A stretch of DNA of 64,000 bases from JACVCS01 sp038328575 (GTDB taxonomy: Bacteria > Planctomycetota > Phycisphaerae > Phycisphaerales > UBA1924). The stretch's first letter is position 1. Each line of letters opens with the position of its first letter. Below, piece by piece: positions 52,437-60,210 of the stretch. Made by a program: the position numbers and the translations under genes. The stretch is from assembly GCA_038328575.1 (NCBI GenBank), contig JBBQMD010000007.1, positions 1 through 64,000 of the forward strand. The letters run 5' to 3'. The notes under the pieces are model-generated. The model was not told where the DNA came from. It worked only from the letters and a program-made list of their open reading frames with translations, and made no database searches.

Positions 52437-53558
52437 TCAGTCAGAACCATTCGCGCCGCCGGTCGCCTTCTGCGTGACTGTCTGCGCTTCGCTGCCTGCC
52501 GTCGCGGCCCGCCAACTCACCGAGAGCATGAGCAGCGCCCCGGCGATGCCGATGCTGCCGCTGAGCCACTGCCACGCGTTCAGTCGCTCATCAAAGAGCA
52601 CCAGCGAGGCGAGCGCCGTGATGATCGGTTGCAGCTGGATGATTCCGCTGGACACGCTGACGCCCAGGCGCTTGATGCTGGCGTAGTACGAGACGTGGCT
52701 GATGGCGATCCCGATGAATGACGAAGCGATGATCAGCGTCCACGCGTCAAATCCAAACGTACGCAGCGGCAGCATCGGGTCCGCGTGCGCGAGCGTGCCC
52801 GGGAGGATCGGGTTCAGCAACGGCGCGCCAAACATGATCACGATCGCCCCGAGCGCGGTGTACTGGCAGATGACGCCGAAGCTGGTGACGGGGGAATAGT
52901 GGCTGACAAACTGGCGAACGCTGAGCGCATAGCCAGCGAACATCACGCCGCTGAGCAGCGAGACGCCCACGCCCAGGGCGATCAGGCCCGGGTGCTCTGC
53001 GCTGCCCGGCTTGATAAACGAACGCGCTGACGCGAGCGACGGTTCATTGGTTGTGATCACGAGCGACGGCCCGGCGAGTGGCGCCGGATTCTTCATGGCA
53101 ATCAGCCCGATCGAGCCGACGATCACCAGCGCGATGCCCACCCAGTACGCCGGGCGCCGCAGCGCGACGCGTTCGGCCGGAAACAAGATGTATGCTCCGA
53201 GCGTGACAAACACGATCTGCACACGGAAGACGAAGCTGAAGAAGCCCGGCTCCAGCAGCGCCGGCCCCCAGGCAAACGCCGTCTGTCCCAGCAGGTTGAA
53301 GATCGTCGGCACGATTGCCGCCGTCAGCAGCGCCGTGGGCAGATTCCCACGCCGTCGCGCAAAGATGAGAAACGGCAGCCAGAACGCGGCGCTGAGCGCG
53401 TAGCGATAGCCGTTGGCGGTGAAGGGGTCCAGGTGATAGTCGGTCCACAGCGAGCGGAGGAACAGCGGAATGCTGGCCCAGGACAGGAGCGTGACGAGGA
53501 TGAGGCCGACGCCGAAAGCGTGCGAGGAGTGGGCGTCGGATGCGGATGCGGTGGGCAT
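52437..53558 (-). CDS. DMT-superfamily (EamA) transporter
   Basis: A 373-residue protein with ten predicted membrane segments in two EamA-like halves: FGVGLILVTLLSWASIPLFLRSL ... ANGYRYALSAAFWLPFLIF, and repeated SFIGIAISHVSYYASIKRLGVSVSSGIIQLQPIITALASLVLFDE in the second half. It is an exporter or importer of small metabolites; the substrate is unknown. It is divergent from the DUF2007 gene. Confidence 0.88.
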   Translation of the reverse strand: MPTASASDAHSSHAFGVGLILVTLLSWASIPLFLRSLWTDYHLDPFTANGYRYALSAAFWLPFLIFARRRGNLPTALLTAAIVPTIFNLLGQTAFAWGPALLEPGFFSFVFRVQIVFVTLGAYILFPAERVALRRPAYWVGIALVIVGSIGLIAMKNPAPLAGPSLVITTNEPSLASARSFIKPGSAEHPGLIALGVGVSLLSGVMFAGYALSVRQFVSHYSPVTSFGVICQYTALGAIVIMFGAPLLNPILPGTLAHADPMLPLRTFGFDAWTLIIASSFIGIAISHVSYYASIKRLGVSVSSGIIQLQPIITALASLVLFDERLNAWQWLSGSIGIAGALLMLSVSWRAATAGSEAQTVTQKATGGANGSD

Positions 53559-53743
53559 GAAGTTCCGAATGGCTCAGGGTTGAGCAGGCCGCCGCCGAGG
53601 GCGGCGAGGCGGGTACGAGGGCGGGCGCGGGTGCCGCTGCGGGCGGAGTGTAGTGACGGCGGGCGGGTACACTTGCACGGCTGCGCAAGCGAAACGCAAG
53701 GTCACCGGGCGCATCGGCTGGCACGCCAGAAACGTGAAACGAC

Positions 53744-54229
53744 ATGAGCGAGCTGGATCCACTTCAACCCGTACCACTCGTGAGTGTGCCGTCCGAGTTC
53801 GGCGCACTGGCGATCGTGCGGGCGCTGGAGGCGGTCGACGTGCGAGCGACGGTCTTCGGCGGGAGCCTTGCAGGAATGCGGGCCGAGGCTCCGTCACAGG
53901 CGACGGTCATGGTGCGCCGGATGGATCTGGATCGCGCCCGCAAAGCCCTGAACACAGTCCGCTCCGAGTCGGTGGACTTTGATCCCGATGAGCTCGCGGC
54001 CCAGGCGGAGCAGGCCAGCATCGAGCCCGACCCCGCGAGCGTCTGCCTGAACTGCGGCTATGACATTCGCCATATGCCAGACGCGCGCGTCTGCCCAGAG
54101 TGCGGCCAATCGCCGGCGCGACACGATGCTGCGAGCGTGAGAATGACCGGGTTTGCCTATGCCGCGATCGGGACGGCGGTCTTGTTGGTCGCTGGCGGAT
54201 TGCTGGTCGTGATACTTGTCGTCTTCTAG
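53744..54229 (+). CDS. DUF2007 protein with zinc ribbon and C-terminal membrane helix
   Basis: 161 residues. The N-terminal DUF2007-like domain (VSVPSEFGALAIVRALEAVDVRATVFGG, ATVMVRRMDLDRARKAL) is often called a putative signal transducing domain. A zinc ribbon follows (CLNCGYD ... CPECGQS), then one membrane helix at the C-terminus (AAIGTAVLLVAGGLLVVILVVF). The role is unknown. A TACACT about 75 nt upstream may be the promoter. The PAP2 gene follows at once and may be cotranscribed. Confidence 0.78.
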   Translation: MSELDPLQPVPLVSVPSEFGALAIVRALEAVDVRATVFGGSLAGMRAEAPSQATVMVRRMDLDRARKALNTVRSESVDFDPDELAAQAEQASIEPDPASVCLNCGYDIRHMPDARVCPECGQSPARHDAASVRMTGFAYAAIGTAVLLVAGGLLVVILVVF

Positions 54230-54275
54230 TGGCGGGTTCTCTCGAGACGTTCTCCCGGAGGCTTCACCCGCCGCC

Positions 54276-54992
54276 ATGATCCGGTCGCCGCACAACACGA
54301 CGTCAGCCCCCGATCCGCTGCGCTGGATTCTCGTTCTGCTCGGCGTGTTCATGCTCGTTCTGCTGCCGCTGGCCCACGTGTTTGACGCGGACCTCGTCAA
54401 CGCGCTGGACGCCCGCGCGCGGGGCGTCGAGGGGCGAGACACGCACCGCCTGCTGCGCGTCATGGGCTCTGCGTACTTCTGGATCCTGGTCGTGTGCGTG
54501 CTGTGGGCCGATGGCTTCGCTCGCCGGAGCGACATCGACCTCGCGCTGCAATCGCGCGACCGCGCCGGCATCTGGTCGCGCGGCGTCTTCGTGCTCCTCA
54601 GCGCGCTGGGAAGCGGCCTGCTCGCCGAACTGATCAAAGTCCTCGTCCGGCGCGGCCGCCCGGACGCGATGCTCGACCGCGATCCGACGCTCCCGCTGAC
54701 GGACCCACGCACGTTTGGCTACGTGTGGAACTGGGAACACACCACCTGGGGCAACCTGTTTGACATCAGCGATCTGGGCATCGCGTCGTCACACGCCGCG
54801 ACCGCGTTCGGCGGCATGATCGCCCTGGGCGTGCTCTGGCCGCGCTGGCGGTGGGTGCTGTTGCTGCTGGCGGGCTTCGCGTCAATCACGCGACTGCAAT
54901 CGCGCGGGCACTACCTGAGCGACGTCATCGGCGGCGCCGCATGCGGGGCGGCGGTTGTGCTGGCGTTGGTGTGGGGCACTCGCAAACGTTGA
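54276..54992 (+). CDS. PAP2-family phosphatase
   Basis: 238 residues with several hydrophobic segments. The PAP2 signature is present: KVLVRRGRPD (motif 1), GIASSHAATAF (SSHA, in place of the usual PSGH) and SRGHYLSDVIGG (H and D). Family members dephosphorylate undecaprenyl pyrophosphate or phosphatidic acid at the membrane. The start at 54276 is chosen because the region upstream overlaps the preceding gene; a TTG at 54216 is possible. It is convergent with the GT2 gene, with only 4 bp between the stops. Confidence 0.82.
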   Translation: MIRSPHNTTSAPDPLRWILVLLGVFMLVLLPLAHVFDADLVNALDARARGVEGRDTHRLLRVMGSAYFWILVVCVLWADGFARRSDIDLALQSRDRAGIWSRGVFVLLSALGSGLLAELIKVLVRRGRPDAMLDRDPTLPLTDPRTFGYVWNWEHTTWGNLFDISDLGIASSHAATAFGGMIALGVLWPRWRWVLLLLAGFASITRLQSRGHYLSDVIGGAACGAAVVLALVWGTRKR

Positions 54993-54996
54993 GGCG

Positions 54997-55848
54997 TTAA
55001 GTGGAATGCGAGTGGGATCGAGCGGATGTGGAAGAAGCGGCGAAGCGATCAACGCCCGGCCCGAGAACGACGGGGGGAAGTCGGTGTGCGTCGGATCGGA
55101 GGCGGGTTCCGAGCTCGCGCAGTCGCGCCGCGGCCGGGCCGCTGGCACGGAGCGTGTACGCCGAGCGTAGAACGTCCAAGAGCATTTGCGGAGCGTCGCG
55201 TTGAATGTTCAGGGTTGACAGCTGCGGGTTGCGCCACTGCACGGGAAACTCGACGATGCTGGCGCCGAGGCGCTCAGCGAGCAGCAGGGCCTCGACATCG
55301 AACGCGAAGCGTCGGACCGAGAGTGCGCTGAAGATGGGGCGCACGGTCCAGCGTTTGAAGACCTTGAAGCCGCACTGGGTATCGGAAATTTGTGGCAGGA
55401 CACGAGCGGTCAGGGCTGGAAAGAGATTGCCGAGCAGTTGGCGATGGACCGGGCGCGCGATGGACGAGGTTGACTTGGCACTATGCCGCGAGCCGACGAA
55501 CACATCCGCGGTGTGTGCAAGCGGGGCGACAAGACGCAGGTGGTTGATGTGGGTGGAATGATCGGCATCGAGAAACATGGCCCAATCGGCCGAGGCCTCC
55601 AGCATGCCCGTGCGAACCGCCGCGCCCTTGCCGCAGTTGGAGGGGTGGCGGATAAGACGAGCGTTTGGAGCGCGTTCGCGGACGATGCTGGCGGTGGCAT
55701 CCGTGCTGGCGTCGTCGACGACGATGAGCTCGTGGTCGAGTGATTGTTGAGCGCAGAAGTCGGCGATCAGGTCGATCGTTGAGGCGATGCTCTCCTGGGC
55801 GTTGTAGGCCGGGATGATGATCGAGATTGAGGAGAACGGCATAGGCAT
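54997..55848 (-). CDS. Family 2 glycosyltransferase (polyprenol-phosphate type)
   Basis: About 284 residues. SISIIIPAYNAQESIASTI, ELIVVDDASTDATASIV and MFLDADHSTH (DxD metal site), plus TQCGFKVFKRW and FDVEALLLAERLGASIVEFPVQW, are typical of DPM1-like synthases (dolichyl- or polyprenyl-phosphate sugar). No membrane tail is evident at the C-terminus. It may make a lipid-linked sugar donor. Two ATGs (55848, 55842) are equivalent candidates. Confidence 0.87.
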   Translation of the reverse strand: MPMPFSSISIIIPAYNAQESIASTIDLIADFCAQQSLDHELIVVDDASTDATASIVRERAPNARLIRHPSNCGKGAAVRTGMLEASADWAMFLDADHSTHINHLRLVAPLAHTADVFVGSRHSAKSTSSIARPVHRQLLGNLFPALTARVLPQISDTQCGFKVFKRWTVRPIFSALSVRRFAFDVEALLLAERLGASIVEFPVQWRNPQLSTLNIQRDAPQMLLDVLRSAYTLRASGPAAARLRELGTRLRSDAHRLPPVVLGPGVDRFAASSTSARSHSHST

Positions 55849-56199
55849 CGTGTGCGGCGCGGAAGCGTGGACGGTTCGCGATTGCAACGTCGATGCCGGG
55901 ACAGGCGCGGGGTCACGCGGCGACCGAGCCAGTCAAGACCCCCATGTTATGCTACGGACGAACGCGTCGTGTTCTGGGCCAGGCGCGTGACGTTCCGCGT
56001 CAAACTCTCTCTTTCCCAACCTTGCCCCGTCTCGTTCGGCCCATCCTGGCCTCCTTCCGGCAGTCCCTGACCAGACCTGTTCACGGGCTCACAAACCACC
56101 TTGAACAGAGTCTGCCAGTCGGCGTGAAGAGCAAACGGCCACATTGCGCATGGCTTCGTGGCACATTGAAGGCAGGCCGATTTACGGGACTTGAGTGCT
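55849..56199. other. Intergenic region without recognisable gene
   Basis: About 350 bp between two same-strand minus genes. Frames exist but none has family-like sequence. It includes a moderately lower-GC stretch and CTCTCTTTCCC-like pyrimidine words (about 56009-56020). I see no RNA or repeat structure. Confidence 0.4.
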
Positions 56200-57117
56200 T
56201 CAGCAGCGAACGAAAGTACCCAGCAGCCAGTGGCGACCGGGGGCGTGCTCGGCGTCGCCGCCGCGAAGATCGCAGACCTCGCACACGTCGCCGTGCGGGC
56301 AGAGGCCAGAGTTGGACATCAAGGCAAGCAGCTCGCCCTTGGTCAGCGGCCAAGGCGGGCCGTCGTGCGGGTCAAGCTCTTCAGCATCCGCGCGCCCGCG
56401 GGCCAGCGTCATCACCGCGCCTCGCGGCGCGACCAGACGCCCGATGCCCGCGGCGACCAGGCGACGAAGGCTCGGGTGTACCGATTGAATTGTTGAGATC
56501 TCGACGACAAGGTCGAATCGCCCGATGAGTCGGGCGGGAAGATCCAGCAGGTCGGCCTGCAGAAAGCGGTCGCTCATCTGCGGATGCCTTCGTGCCGCCC
56601 ACCGTACCGCCGTCGGCGAGACGTCAAAGCCCATGGCGTCGTAGCCGCGCCGCGTGAGTTCGACGAGGTCATCCCCCAGGCCGCAGCCGACGACGACGGC
56701 GCGCGAGCCGGGACGAACCAGATGACACGCCTCGCGATTGAGCCAGGCCAGCAGCACGGGGTTTGGTCGACAGTCTGCCCAGGGCACGCGCGTCGGGTCG
56801 CCCTCGGCACACTCGTAGATGGACTCGAAGAACTGGCCCGCCGAACACGCCGTGTCCGACGCGTCACAAGGTTTGCCGGATTCGGGGTACAGCGATGGCG
56901 AGCGGTGTGCAGCGGCAAAGTCGGGCGGAACGTCAAACTTCGTGCTCACGCCGGTGGCGCGATCAAGGTGGTCGCCCACCGTCGAGGCGAAGTCGTTCTC
57001 GATCGGAGCGGCGCCGGTCACATCCATCTGCACACGAACCGGCCTAGACAAGTTCGGCGGCGTGGTCAGATCACGTTGCTGCGCCAGAGCGTTTGGAAAA
57101 AATGGATCGTTAGTCAT
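56200..57117 (-). CDS. SAM-dependent methyltransferase
   Basis: About 305 residues. The N-terminal about 110 are poorly conserved. The class I core has AVVVGCGLGDDLVELTRRGYDAMGFDVSPTAV (motif I and acidic loop), FLQADLLDLP and FDLVVEISTIQSVHP. It resembles thiopurine-methyltransferase-like enzymes. The substrate is unknown. ATG 57117 is preferred over an upstream ATG (57129) because a GAGG lies about 7 nt upstream. Confidence 0.83.
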   Translation of the reverse strand: MTNDPFFPNALAQQRDLTTPPNLSRPVRVQMDVTGAAPIENDFASTVGDHLDRATGVSTKFDVPPDFAAAHRSPSLYPESGKPCDASDTACSAGQFFESIYECAEGDPTRVPWADCRPNPVLLAWLNREACHLVRPGSRAVVVGCGLGDDLVELTRRGYDAMGFDVSPTAVRWAARRHPQMSDRFLQADLLDLPARLIGRFDLVVEISTIQSVHPSLRRLVAAGIGRLVAPRGAVMTLARGRADAEELDPHDGPPWPLTKGELLALMSNSGLCPHGDVCEVCDLRGGDAEHAPGRHWLLGTFVRC

Positions 57118-57482
57118 GCGGCACCTCATCGACTTGGGTCGGGAGTTGAGGGTGGCGAGCGTGAGCCGGGCGATCAGCGGCGCGGAGTAAGGGAGGTCTC
57201 AGCGGTCTGCTATCGAAACGCCGCGCGGCCGGCACATCCTGCCATCTTCACTAAAGTAACACAGATTCACGGACCTCGCCGCGACCTCGGGGAGATTTCG
57301 TCAGGTTTTTTACGGACCTTTGGTGGAAACACCTCAGATTTGTATTCTGTTCGTAGTTTTTGAAAGTTTGCGGTGAAAGTCATTAGAACCCGCAGACGTG
57401 GCAAGGTAACCCCCTGTGAAGGGGGGCGCACGTCGCCAGCTCGTTCCGCGATCCGACCGGTGCCAACGCTTATGCTCATCCC
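57118..57482. other. Intergenic region with lower-GC stretch and paired hairpins
   Basis: About 365 bp between the methyltransferase and CDF starts (divergent). The middle (about 57245-57390) is distinctly poorer in GC than the rest of the window. Two adjacent stem-loops lie at 57369-57434. TATGCT (57471-57476) ends 6 nt before the CDF ATG. Confidence 0.45.
57369..57434 (+). other. Two abutting stem-loops upstream of the CDF gene
   Basis: TGCGG (57369-57373) pairs with CCGCA (57390-57394). Directly next, GACGTG (57395-57400) pairs with CACGTC (57429-57434), enclosing CCCCCT-GTGA-AGGGGG (57410-57425). The stems could stack. It resembles no riboswitch I know. A start-proximal promoter downstream argues that it may be DNA structure rather than mRNA leader. 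Confidence 0.35.
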
Positions 57483-58391
57483 ATGGGCGATCTTCGCGTT
57501 GCTGGTGGGCGGAGGGCGCAGCACGCCACGCTCCTGGGCCTCGGCGCCAGCCTGATCCTCGCTGGCGGCAAACTCGCAAGCGGGATCCTCGGGCATTCCA
57601 CCGCACTCATCGCCGACGCGATCGAGTCGTTCGCCGACACCGCCAGCTCGATCATCGTCTTTCACGCCCAACGCGTCGCGGGTCGCCCGCCCGACGAGGA
57701 CCATCCTTACGGGCATGGCAAGGCCGAGGCGGTCAGCGCCGTCGTGGTGTGCGTGCTGCTGGTCGTCGCGGCGGTGCTGATCGTGATCGAAGCCACAGGG
57801 CAAATCCTCACCCCGCACGAACCCCCAGCAAAATGGACCCTGGCCGTCTTGCTGGGCGTGATCGTCATCAAGGAGGGCCTGTTCCGCGTGGTGGCACGGG
57901 TCGCAACCCAGACGCGCAGCACCGCCGGGCACGTCGACGCTTGGCACCATCGCGCCGACGCCATCACCTCCCTCGCGGCTCTAATCGGCGTCACGATCGC
58001 GATCTGGGGGCCAGGATGGTTTGGCTCGCCCCAACTGGTGATCGCCGACGAAGTCGCGGCGCTCTGCGCCTCGGGCGTCATCGTGTTCACCGCCCTGCGC
58101 CTCCTGCAAAACCCGCTCCACGAGCTGCTGGACGCAGCGCCCCCGGAGTTCATCGAACGCGTGAGAACAGCCGCGGCGACGGTCCAAGGCGTGCGCCACG
58201 TCGAAAAGGTCTTCGCCCGCAAGGGCGGCGCGCAGTACCACGTGGACATGCACGTACACGTAGACCCCACGCTGTCCATCGGCGCGGCCCACCTGATCAG
58301 CGGCAAGGTGCGCTCACACCTGCGCTCAACGATGGACGAGGTGCGCGACGTGCTGGTTCACATCGAGCCGGATGAGAGCCCGAAGGGATGA
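57483..58391 (+). CDS. Cation diffusion facilitator (CDF) transporter
   Basis: 302 residues with six predicted membrane helices and a C-terminal cytoplasmic domain (VRHVEKVFARKGGAQYHVDMHVHVDPTLS). The conserved HPYGHGKAEAV is present. Metal-site positions by alignment with FieF are E48 and D52 in helix 2 and H155 and D159 in helix 5. This is an E-x3-D/H-x3-D set, so specificity (Zn, Fe or Mn) cannot be assigned. TATGCT ends 6 nt before the ATG. Confidence 0.92.
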   Translation: MGDLRVAGGRRAQHATLLGLGASLILAGGKLASGILGHSTALIADAIESFADTASSIIVFHAQRVAGRPPDEDHPYGHGKAEAVSAVVVCVLLVVAAVLIVIEATGQILTPHEPPAKWTLAVLLGVIVIKEGLFRVVARVATQTRSTAGHVDAWHHRADAITSLAALIGVTIAIWGPGWFGSPQLVIADEVAALCASGVIVFTALRLLQNPLHELLDAAPPEFIERVRTAAATVQGVRHVEKVFARKGGAQYHVDMHVHVDPTLSIGAAHLISGKVRSHLRSTMDEVRDVLVHIEPDESPKG

Positions 58392-58446
58392 GGTTTGCTC
58401 CCCCCGAAGTGAGGGTTCAACGGCGCTTGCCGTCAGTGTCCGCAAG

Positions 58447-59742
58447 CTACTTCACCGGAACCACAAACGGCAGAATGATCGACATCGCGATCAGCACGAT
58501 GATGATCCACTCCAACGCCAGCATGTGATAATCGCTCCGCGCGTCCGCGGCTTTCTGGTAGATGCCGTCCAGCGTGTGGATCTTCCGCAGCACGCTCGCG
58601 TCCCATTCCGGGAGGTGCATGCGCTGGGCCGCGAGCCGGTAGACGCGCGCCAGATACTGATCGCCCAGGAGCTTGAGCGCGTTGTTGATGTCCTCGAACA
58701 TCAGAGCGCTGTCCGTCTGCATGGCCGCGAGGCGCTGCAGATCGGATCTACGCCCAAGGCGGGGCAAGAGCGAGAGCTTGCCTTTCGCGGCTTGCGGCTT
58801 GGCATTGCCCTTCGAATCCCGGGCGTGTTCAGGCTTCAAAACCGCCTCATACGACGCCTCCAGCATCTCGTCGAGCCGGTCATCCATGAACCGCACCTCC
58901 AGCAGCTCGACGTTGGCATACTCGAGCACGCTGATGACGTCATCCCCCGGATCGTTGATGACGATGCTCGCGTTCCAGTCGATGATCGACTGGTCGTGTC
59001 GCGTGTACGACAGCGAGCTTGAGAGCGCGTCGTCGATCTGCTGGTCGCTCAACGGGTCACGCTCGGCGCGAAGCACGCGCGTGAGGATGTCGCGCTGCGG
59101 GCCCGAGAGCGGGCTGGAGCCAAGGCCGGAGGCCTGACGCAGGTGGTAGACAACGTAATCCTCAATGACGCTCGCAAGGCCGGCCTGCCGCACGCTCGGG
59201 CCGATGACGCGCAGCAGTTCCAGCGCGCGGATGCGGGCGTCGGCCAGCAGGGGAAGGTTCTCGTACAGCGATATCGAGAGATCCAGCAGCGCGTCGGGTG
59301 TCGGCCCCAGCCGCACGCGATAGCTGATGCACGCGGCCCCAAAGTCAAACAGCGTGATCTTCACCTCGCCAGTCGTGCTGAAACCCGGTGCAAACTGGAC
59401 CGGAGTGCCCCGCTGATCCACACGCAGCGGCGACGGGCGGAACTCAAAGTACTCGGGGGTACGTCGCAGATCCGAGGGCTCTTGAAGCGTCTCGCGCTGC
59501 ACGACGCCGCCGGGCTGCACGAGCAGTCGCTGGGCGCTGTCAAGGTCAATCGCCAGCCCCAGGTCCACGGCAAACATCACCAGCGCGTCGCCATCAACAA
59601 TCGTGAATGCCGGTCCTTCGTCATCCGCTGCTAGGTGCAGCGGTGCTGTCCCGCTGCCCGCTGATTGCGGTGGTGCCGGGGGAGTTGGCGGTCGCGTCGG
59701 TGGTGGTGGCGTCGGTGGTGGTGGGTCAGGTGGAACGGACAC
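58447..59742 (-). CDS. DUF155/RMD1-like membrane protein
   Basis: 431 residues. The N-terminus is a Pro-rich tail (PPDPPPPTPPPPTRPPTPPAPP), followed by an alpha/beta domain (FTIVDGDALVMFAVDLGLAIDLDSA). A helical domain with DQQIDDALSSSLSYTRHDQSIIDWNASIVI comes next, and the C-terminus is one membrane helix (LEWIIIVLIAMSIILPFVVP). The tail and middle resemble RMD1/Sad1-interacting (DUF155) proteins. The function is unknown. GTG start with GGAGG about 5 nt upstream. Confidence 0.7.
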   Translation of the reverse strand: MSVPPDPPPPTPPPPTRPPTPPAPPQSAGSGTAPLHLAADDEGPAFTIVDGDALVMFAVDLGLAIDLDSAQRLLVQPGGVVQRETLQEPSDLRRTPEYFEFRPSPLRVDQRGTPVQFAPGFSTTGEVKITLFDFGAACISYRVRLGPTPDALLDLSISLYENLPLLADARIRALELLRVIGPSVRQAGLASVIEDYVVYHLRQASGLGSSPLSGPQRDILTRVLRAERDPLSDQQIDDALSSSLSYTRHDQSIIDWNASIVINDPGDDVISVLEYANVELLEVRFMDDRLDEMLEASYEAVLKPEHARDSKGNAKPQAAKGKLSLLPRLGRRSDLQRLAAMQTDSALMFEDINNALKLLGDQYLARVYRLAAQRMHLPEWDASVLRKIHTLDGIYQKAADARSDYHMLALEWIIIVLIAMSIILPFVVPVK

Positions 59743-59953
59743 GGGGCCTCCAAACCATCATTGGCAGCCCGTAGGCTGAAGGCTGGCGGCCCACTCTGGC
59801 GGGCCAACGGCGGTTGGCAGCCGGTGGCTGGGGAACTGGCCGTCGGCGGCTGGCGGCAGCCCCGCCGCGTTGCGTCCCGGATCCCACACCCGGTTTGCCG
59901 GGGGATGGGATCGGGCGTATCGTTGTGGCCCGGCGGTGAACGCCGCGGTGTTC
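59743..59953. repeat. Intergenic GGCTGGCGGC word repeats
   Basis: 59763-59865 is a run of degenerate TTGGCAGCC / GGCTGGCGGC words between the DUF155-like gene and tRNA-Ile. It is not a terminator. It resembles the other word-repeat regions in composition, but the unit differs. Confidence 0.4.
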
Positions 59954-60027
59954 GGGCTTGTAGCTCAGTTGGTTAGAGCGCACGCTTGATAAGCGTGAGG
60001 TCGAAGGTTCGAGTCCTTCCAGGCCCA
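59954..60027 (+). tRNA. tRNA-Ile (anticodon GAU)
   Basis: The 74-nt cloverleaf has acceptor GGGCTTG/CAGGCCC, D arm GCTC-GAGC, anticodon stem CACGC/GCGTG with loop TTGATAA (GAT), and T arm GAAGG/CCTTC with TTCGAGT. It is the standard AUC/AUU-reading isoleucine tRNA. CCA is not encoded. Confidence 0.97.
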
Positions 60028-60210
60028 TTGTCGTGAACGCCGGGACGATCCAGGTCGTCCCGGTTGTCGTTTTGAAGCCGCCCCGCCTTGGTGACGACGC
60101 GGAGGGTGTGCGGGGGGCGGGGCCGCCCTCGTTAGGCCGATTTCTGTATTACCAACGGCGTTCAGCACGCCCGCCAAGACCTCGCACCGCCCCATACCCT
60201 CTGAGCACCC

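Noticed and set aside
55893..56528. Plus-strand frame in the gap before the methyltransferase gene
   Set aside because: The second half is antisense to the methyltransferase, and the translated sequence has no conserved features.
57118..57482. NiCo or yybP-ykoY metal riboswitch before the CDF transporter
   Set aside because: None of the conserved core sequences of those riboswitches is present, and a likely promoter lies directly before the start codon.
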